This document shows, piece by piece, positions 61,085-64,000 of a stretch of DNA of 64,000 nucleotides. Below the pieces are notes generated by a model. The model was not told where the DNA came from and made no database searches. It worked only from the letters and a program-made list of their open reading frames with translations. This stretch comes from Nitrospira sp. (GTDB lineage: Bacteria > Nitrospirota > Nitrospiria > Nitrospirales > Nitrospiraceae): contig JACOEH010000019.1 of the NCBI GenBank assembly GCA_024998685.1, positions 20,759 through 84,758 on the forward strand, in the 5' to 3' direction. The number at the start of each line of letters is the position of its first letter. Positions within the stretch are counted from its first letter, which is position 1. A program made the position numbers and the translations under genes.

Positions 61085-61591
61085 ATGGCTTCATACAAGC
61101 TGTCGGCCATCGTTGCGCTGCTTTGTTTTGTCCCGGTTTACGCTATCGCCCAGGGCGAAGAACCCTTCCGTTCTCATTCTGACCCGGTAAAAATCGCAGA
61201 GGTGACGGTCCGTATGTCGGACCATGGTCCGGTGGTGTTCCTGCAGGCCGAAGGCCGGACGATTCCGATTTTCGTCGACCTCACGGTGGCCCTCTCGATT
61301 CAGAGCGCCCTGAACGGGGAAAAGCTGCCTCGGCCGATGTCGCATGACCTCATGCACACAATCCTGGACGCCTACGGTGGAAAGGTGACGCAGACGGTCA
61401 TCACGCTGAAGAACGGGACATACTATGGGGCGTTGACTGTGGCATTCAAGGATCAGGTCAAGGTGTTTGACAGCCGATCGTCCGACTCCATCGCCTTGGC
61501 CGTGCACTTCAAAGCGCCGATTCTTGTCGGGCGGGAGTTGCTGGAAACAGCGGGGAAAATTCCTGAAAAAGAGAAAGGCGCGGAGTTGTAG
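61085..61591 (+). CDS. Bifunctional nuclease domain protein, exported
   Basis: Protein of 168 residues, 18 bp after the MBL gene, with AGGAGACC upstream. A signal peptide (AIVALLCFVPVYAIAQGE) precedes a BFN/DUF151 domain: VVFLQAEGRTIPIFVDLTVA, SIQSALNGEKLPRPMSHDLM, FDSRSSDSIALAVHFKAPI. BFN proteins are typically cytoplasmic; export here is unusual and rests on the N-terminal hydrophobic run. Confidence 0.8.
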   Translation: MASYKLSAIVALLCFVPVYAIAQGEEPFRSHSDPVKIAEVTVRMSDHGPVVFLQAEGRTIPIFVDLTVALSIQSALNGEKLPRPMSHDLMHTILDAYGGKVTQTVITLKNGTYYGALTVAFKDQVKVFDSRSSDSIALAVHFKAPILVGRELLETAGKIPEKEKGAEL

Positions 61592-61595
61592 CGCG

Positions 61596-61904
61596 CTACT
61601 CCTTGGCCATGCGTTCCTTGAGTCGTTCGATGCGCTTTTCGGTCGATTGTTTGATGAAGATCATGTTCTCGGCGAGATGTTGCTGGGCATTGATCTTTCC
61701 TTCATCGCGCCGTTTTTGTTGATCGAGCCCAAACTGCGCGATGGCCGGCCCGTCTTCCTTGTTGAACTCATTCCAAATCTCAGCACAGCGTGATTGTTTT
61801 GCTGGTGGGTACTTGTCGCAGGGCGGATCGGCAGCGAACGAAACCGATGATGTGATGACCAAGCAGATGATCAGAGTTGACCAGTATTGCCAAGAGTGAA
61901 TCAT
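61596..61904 (-). CDS. Small exported protein, unknown
   Basis: 102 residues from ATG 61904, which has GGAGAAGGT upstream. Signal peptide (WSTLIICLVITSSVSFAADP), then a Cys pair (PPCDKYPPAKQSRCAEIW) and a charged helical tail (IFIKQSTEKRIERLKERM). Convergent with the BFN gene (4 bp apart). Function unknown. Confidence 0.65.
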   Translation of the reverse strand: MIHSWQYWSTLIICLVITSSVSFAADPPCDKYPPAKQSRCAEIWNEFNKEDGPAIAQFGLDQQKRRDEGKINAQQHLAENMIFIKQSTEKRIERLKERMAKE

Positions 61905-62083
61905 ACCTTCTCCATCGGAATGCCCATCGGCCGGTTGCAGCACCATACCATAAGTTGCCATGTCGTGGAGACCCTTCTGGTATATGAGCAGGATGCAGAA
62001 ATCTTCCCTAAGCATTGGGGAAGGAAGAAATACAAACGGAAGGGAAGATGGATCAATGTGGTTGCCAGGCCAAGGTGATACGA

Positions 62084-63045
62084 TTACTTTTTGAAGACAT
62101 GCTCTCTATGGTATTTGAGGAACTCTGTTTGTTTGTGGCTAAAGGGCTTCAGAGTTAATTGATCTGAAATGCTCCAGGCGGCTAGGACATCTTGATTCAG
62201 CGATTGCGATATGAGGAGAGAGCCATCGTCCTTAAAGGATATCCATCCACCATCGAACAAATGATCAATATGGGGAGCGAGTAAGAGACCGTTATACCCA
62301 TTTATTCGTTCCTCATCCGTCGATTCACGCCAAGGTTTGATGTGACTTGCAATGAGGTGCTCCGGAATTGATATGCCCGTTACTCTGCACGCAGTCTCGC
62401 AATGGCGCACATTTGCTCTAAAAATACCTTGCTTGCATCGAGCTTGGATGAGTTGCCGCTTTTCTGTTGGCCCGATATCTGTCCGTTTTATGATTTCGGC
62501 ATCCTCGCGCTCTAGGCCGGAAAGGTCCGGTAGTTCATTGAGCTTGGACGGGGTTAAGGAAATTGCTCATTGATAAACTGAATCAGACCAGGAGAGTGTG
62601 ATCTTGCGTAACTTGTTTTTCGTCCCTCAGCAAGGGCCAGATTTATAAAGGTCGTATGCGGTCTTCTTAAGTCTTCTGCGAACGTCAAGAACTTTTGGTG
62701 GGGCATATTAACGGAGGACGATCCGGGGATCGCTCTATACCACCCTCGATCAAAATTACCTATCTGTTCTCTCAATCCTTGATTCACCTCAGAATCAGAG
62801 ATGAGCACCCTCACCTTGTCCTTATAAATTGCCAAGGCTTCAATAGGGCCAATATTCAGCCGAACAAAATTTTCACTCAGTGTCAGCGCCCACAGGATCT
62901 TCTCTTTCCCTGCAGGCAGAGTGCGGATGGATTGTGCCAATTCTTCCAAGATCAATCGCTGAAGTCGTTGGTCTGGCAGTAACTTATTCAAAACCGAGGC
63001 TGCTGTTTCTCGCGAGGTTCTGTCGATGTTTGCAGATCTGGGCAT
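62084..63045 (-). pseudogene. HNH endonuclease, probably frameshifted
   Basis: Two frames. The first (62554-63045, 163 residues) has VLNKLLPDQRLQRLIL, ending LIQFINEQFP; the second (open from ~62572, no ATG until 62410) has KRQLIQARCKQGIFRANV, CRVTGISIPEHLIASHIKPW and GYNGLLLAPHIDHLF, an HNH nuclease core. They look like the N- and C-parts of one restriction-type HNH protein joined by a shift near 62565. Alternatives: two genes with an overlapping start, or sequencing error. Confidence 0.65.
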
Positions 63046-63073
63046 TGGGACAAGAGGGTCATTGCGAGTTCGG

Positions 63074-63494
63074 TCAGTTGATGGACGCTGTACCCGATTT
63101 CTGTTCCAGCGTCACGTAGACCTTATCGTCGAAGGTGTAGTATCCGCCGTTGTCTTTATCGGTTGAAAGACATGCATGCGAGAAGATGATGGCGCGGCCG
63201 AAGATATCGCCAACGACCCACCAGGACCAGGTTCTCGTCAGGATCATCGTCTGGGGTTCATAACTGTCTTTTGGTGATGACTGCCTGGTGATCGTCTTTT
63301 CGATTCAAGGAGACGGTTCCCGGCGCTAGCAAGTGGACGGGGTCATCGACCACGACCTGGGCATCGAGGGGTGTCGTGAAGATTGTGACGGACTGATGGT
63401 CGCCATGCCACCAGGTGCCACAGCCGGTGAGCGACAGAAGCCCGAAGAATAGCGCGATGCGTTCAGGTCGGATCTGAGTAGTCCAGCCGGTCAT
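63074..63494 (-). pseudogene. Lipoprotein, frameshifted
   Basis: From ATG 63494 it encodes a lipobox protein (ALFFGLLSLTGC) with TIFTTPLDAQVVVDDPVHLL and KDDHQAVITK, ending early at RQL (63258). The next frame continues the chain as DSYEPQTMILTRTWSWWVVG, SHACLSTDKDNGG, YYTFDDKVYVTLEQ, to 63074. An extra A in an AAAA run explains the shift. The whole resembles a ~140-residue PEGA-like or YceK-like lipoprotein. Confidence 0.65.
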
Positions 63495-63698
63495 AGCGAT
63501 GTCTCTCGCTGGGAGTTGTCCTGCGGGCATTCTTACACTGACCAGCTGGTTTTTCTAGCGGTTTCGCAAGTCTTGCAGGAGGAATTTCGAGGCACAAAGC
63601 AGAGCCGCTTTCCGCTCATTATCTTTCCGCGACATTTCCTTGTACAGCGGCATGCATCGCAGCCGACCGCAAGAGGAGATACTGTGTCGTACGGATCT

Positions 63699-64000
63699 TT
63701 ACCGAACAAAGGTTGGAGCAGGGTTTCGAAAGATCGTGTCGAGCCTGGTCCGAGATTGCTCGCGTAGTTGTCGTAATCCGTCTCTGGCGAGGAGCGGATC
63801 GTCGAAGTTCTGATCGGAGGGTGCGATTGGAGCGAGAGGAAACATGGTCAGCATCGATCGTCTGGCCGCCGGCTTGTTCTTCCATGGAGTGTAGAGTGGA
63901 TCGCCGAAGAGCACCATGCGCCAGCTGATCCATCGACTAGTCAAATTATGCTTATCCGCTTGTTTCAGCAGACCGCAAGCGCTTGCGGTCACGGGCGTGC
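63699..64000 (-). CDS. Partial gene at right edge (TIGR03790-like C-terminus)
   Basis: The minus-strand frame is open to the window edge; its first visible residues (ACGLLKQADKHNLTSRW) and the WRMVLFGDPLYTPWKNKP motif resemble the C-terminal end of TIGR03790-type exported proteins. Only about 100 residues are visible, so the family call is tentative. A perfect 20-bp palindrome lies inside it at 63971. Confidence 0.5.
   Translation of the reverse strand, partial: TPVTASACGLLKQADKHNLTSRWISWRMVLFGDPLYTPWKNKPAARRSMLTMFPLAPIAPSDQNFDDPLLARDGLRQLREQSRTRLDTIFRNPAPTFVR
63971..63990. other. Perfect 20-bp palindrome
   Basis: GACCGCAAGC followed directly by GCTTGCGGTC, self-complementary without a spacer. 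It lies inside the partial coding frame at the right edge. Such long perfect palindromes are rare by chance and may be a regulatory or mobile-element trace. Confidence 0.6.

Overview
This 64 kb window looks like a chromosomal segment of a Nitrospira-type bacterium (Nitrospirota). That is an inference from gene content and style: moderately high GC, a run of BON-domain envelope proteins with DUF2934 and YtxH proteins, many NtrC- and NarL-type regulators, PilZ and KaiC-like proteins, and glycogen and peptidoglycan sugar enzymes. No rRNA or nitrification gene is present to prove it. One tRNA gene (Arg, anticodon ACG) is visible.

Layout. 0.4-2.5 kb: envelope stress cassette (DUF2934, YtxH, three BON proteins). 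2.5-4.0 kb: a decayed metallophosphoesterase/nucleotidyltransferase pair. 4.1-8.0 kb: a secreted trypsin-like TPR protease and a chimeric KaiC-PAS-histidine kinase-receiver protein. 8.3-16.1 kb: stress and metal accessory genes (TraR/DksA zinc finger, EEP phosphatase, superoxide dismutase, Cys-rich four-helix copper protein, DUF6335, AI-2E exporter, sensory-rhodopsin-transducer-like protein, SmbP-like protein, PRC-barrel, Slp lipoprotein). 16.2-21.0 kb: HAD-HerA fusion, a broken DUF421 gene with a broken membrane partner, and two response regulators. 21.3-28.6 kb: small exported proteins, DUF1328, TPR, BON/DUF1207 outer-membrane protein, FAD-Rieske oxidoreductase, tRNA-Arg, FnIII lipoprotein, ThiS/MoaD-like carrier. 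29.0-32.3 kb: an island of small unassigned genes with two RRM genes (one broken), ending in an IS5-type remnant. 32.3-39.5 kb: housekeeping sugar and RNA genes (CCA-adding enzyme, GalT, GH57, VanZ, AmgK-like kinase, MurU-like transferase). 39.5-49.7 kb: NtrC regulator, DUF1015, polyprenyl synthase, gltB-gltD. 50.4-53.1 kb: tandem paralogues of a modular secreted FnIII/Ig-like protein. 53.7-64.0 kb: PilZ, DUF5069, membrane protein, NlpC/P60-like lipoprotein, Ycf46-like AAA ATPase, coiled-coil lipoprotein, MBL hydrolase, bifunctional nuclease, broken HNH endonuclease, broken lipoprotein, and a partial gene at the right edge.

How genes work together. gltB-gltD form GOGAT for ammonium assimilation. 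GH57, GalT and the CCA enzyme lie on one strand in a likely operon (GalT TAA abuts the CCA GTG). The AmgK-like kinase and MurU-like nucleotidyltransferase form a peptidoglycan-sugar recycling pair. SOD, the copper-type protein, SmbP-like, BON and PRC-barrel proteins suggest an oxidative, metal and envelope stress region.

The most striking points are: (i) the KaiC-PAS-HK-REC chimera, whose HK-REC linker is translated from a heptanucleotide repeat; (ii) a family of these degenerate heptad repeats (units like CTCAGCA/TGAGGAC), mostly inverted and hairpin-forming, at six places; (iii) an unusual number of broken genes, several by short direct tandem duplications (19, 10 and 15 bp); (iv) the modular duplicated secreted proteins with homogenised coding DNA but diverged upstream DNA; (v) the small-protein/RRM island. 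No CRISPR array, prophage or recognised defence island is present.
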